In this document: positions 5,280 through 6,186 of the stretch, one piece after another
Numbering within the stretch: the stretch's first letter is position 1
Layout of the letters: each line of letters begins with the position of its first letter
Assembly: GCA_021323255.1 (NCBI GenBank)
Contig: JAJTCL010000173.1
Location: 1 to 6,186 of the forward strand
Direction of reading: 5' to 3'
DNA length: 6,186 nt
Source: Propionibacteriaceae bacterium
GTDB lineage: Bacteria; Actinomycetota; Actinomycetes; Propionibacteriales; Propionibacteriaceae
Notes under the pieces: model-generated
The model's input: only the letters and a program-made list of their open reading frames with translations
What the model was told of the DNA's origin: nothing
Databases searched by the model: none
Made by a program: the position numbers and the translations under genes

Positions 5280-6186
5280 GCCAGACCAGCCATCGGGGCG
5301 GTGCAACCGGGGTCGCGCCACCGCCCGTTGCTGCACCCCCACAGCCGACTACTCCCGCGACTACGCCCCCGGCGCCGATGGCCGGGCGACCCCGCCCAGC
5401 CACCCCGAGCGCCGAGGCTCCGGCTCCAGCAGTCAAGACGACGGATACGCCGCGGCGGCTCCGACTGCTCAGCCTGGGCGTCGTCGTCGCTGGCGTCGTT
5501 GTCGCTCTGCTGGGCGCCCTGACCTTCTCCTATCTAGCCTTCTCGCTGAACCGCGCCCAGGCGGACACCGCGCAACTCATTCGGGTTCAAAAGATTCAGT
5601 CCAACCTGCTCAGCGCTGACGCCACCACCACCAACGCATTCCTGGTTGGTGGATTGGCACCGCCTGAACAACGCGCCGTGTACGACCAGGCTCTCAGCAG
5701 TACGAGCGCACTCATCGTCGAAGCCTCCCAGGCCCAACCAGCCGACGCCACAGCGCTGTCGGCCCTCAATCAGCAGGTCGTCAGCTACGCGGCCGCGATC
5801 GAGCAGGCGCGCGCGAACAACCGCCTGGGCCTTCCCGTCGGCGCCCAGTACCTCCGCAACGCAAGCGCCGAGCTGCGGAGCACAGCAATTCCGATCTTGG
5901 ACAACCTGGTCAGCTCAAATGCGACCAGAGCGTCGGACCAGATGGATCCACGGGCCGGATACCTCTACATCTTCCCAGTTATCTCCCTACTTGCCCTGGT
6001 CGGCGTCATCGTCGGTCAGGTATGGCTAGCCCGCCGGTTCAAGCGGACAATCAACGTTGGGATGCTGGCAAGTGCGGTCGCGTTGCTTGTCATCACGGTC
6101 GGAGCCTTGATCGCAGCGCAACAGCTGAACAACACGCTCAGCTCGATCTCAAACGGCAGCTTTGCCGCGGTGAACACGGCCGCAGA
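5276..6186 (+). CDS. GlnX-like multi-pass membrane protein with helical extracytoplasmic domain (3' end missing)
   Basis: The frame is open from GTG 5276 to the window end (303 codons). Layout seen: Pro/Ala/Thr-rich tail (13-53), basic PRRLRLL, TM1 about 64-89, a soluble helical segment about 92-225 with heptad-like Ala/Leu/Gln spacing (LIRVQKIQSNLLSADATTTNAFLVGG), TM2 about 229-251, a short basic turn (RRFKRT), TM3 about 261-280, and the start of a second helical segment (AAQQLNNTLSSISNGSFAAVNTAA). By the positive-inside rule the tail and the RRFKR turn are cytoplasmic, so both helical segments lie outside. Tandem external four-helix bundles between TM pairs is the known layout of mycobacterial GlnX, which works with lipoprotein GlnH and kinase PknG in aspartate/glutamate sensing. 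It also resembles chemoreceptor-type sensor domains in general. Being a CDS is certain; the GlnX relation is inferred from architecture. Confidence 0.75.
   Translation, partial: MSQTSHRGGATGVAPPPVAAPPQPTTPATTPPAPMAGRPRPATPSAEAPAPAVKTTDTPRRLRLLSLGVVVAGVVVALLGALTFSYLAFSLNRAQADTAQLIRVQKIQSNLLSADATTTNAFLVGGLAPPEQRAVYDQALSSTSALIVEASQAQPADATALSALNQQVVSYAAAIEQARANNRLGLPVGAQYLRNASAELRSTAIPILDNLVSSNATRASDQMDPRAGYLYIFPVISLLALVGVIVGQVWLARRFKRTINVGMLASAVALLVITVGALIAAQQLNNTLSSISNGSFAAVNTAA

Noticed and set aside
5041..5619. 192-codon plus-strand frame across the AAA+/membrane-protein junction
   Set aside because: Ser/Arg-rich shadow frame; the GTG at 5276 with AAGGAG and the TM-containing frame explain this region.

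Overview
The window is high-GC DNA with actinobacterial character: GTG starts, 4-bp start/stop overlaps, Ala/Pro-rich proteins, and a TelA/CbbX-like AAA+/four-helix-bundle membrane protein gene set. All intact genes are on the + strand. No species can be named from the sequence alone.

Left block (1-1457): the 3' end of larB, then a complete larC that overlaps it by 4 bp (ATGA). LarB makes the pyridinium dicarboxylate precursor of the nickel-pincer nucleotide (NPN) cofactor, and LarC inserts the nickel. The sulfur-insertion partner larE is not visible and may lie upstream. A hairpin starts 5 bp after the larC stop and probably ends this unit.

Middle (1458-1878): a 421-bp gap with no intact gene. 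It holds the hairpin, a minus-strand remnant of a glyoxalase/VOC-family gene (about 38 recognisable N-terminal residues, then loss of homology and a stop), and a perfect 6-bp inverted repeat just upstream of the next operon.

Right block (1879-6186, running off the end): a tightly packed operon of four genes. They are a TelA-family protein (417 aa), a small protein possibly related to XpaC (187 aa), a CbbX/CfxQ-type AAA+ ATPase (517 aa) and a multi-pass membrane protein (303 aa visible). The gaps are 33 bp, then two GTGA overlaps. The last protein has a Pro/Ala-rich cytoplasmic tail, a TM helix, a helical extracytoplasmic domain, a tight TM hairpin and the start of a second helical domain. This is the architecture of GlnX, the membrane component of the GlnX-GlnH-PknG amino-acid sensing system of mycobacteria and corynebacteria. 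If that match is right, the operon may link a membrane sensor to TelA and an AAA+ remodelling ATPase. That link is inference, and the decisive downstream genes are outside the window.

The most unusual feature is a REP-like palindromic repeat inside the AAA+ gene. It is read in frame as part of the flexible linker between the N-terminal helical region and the ATPase domain.
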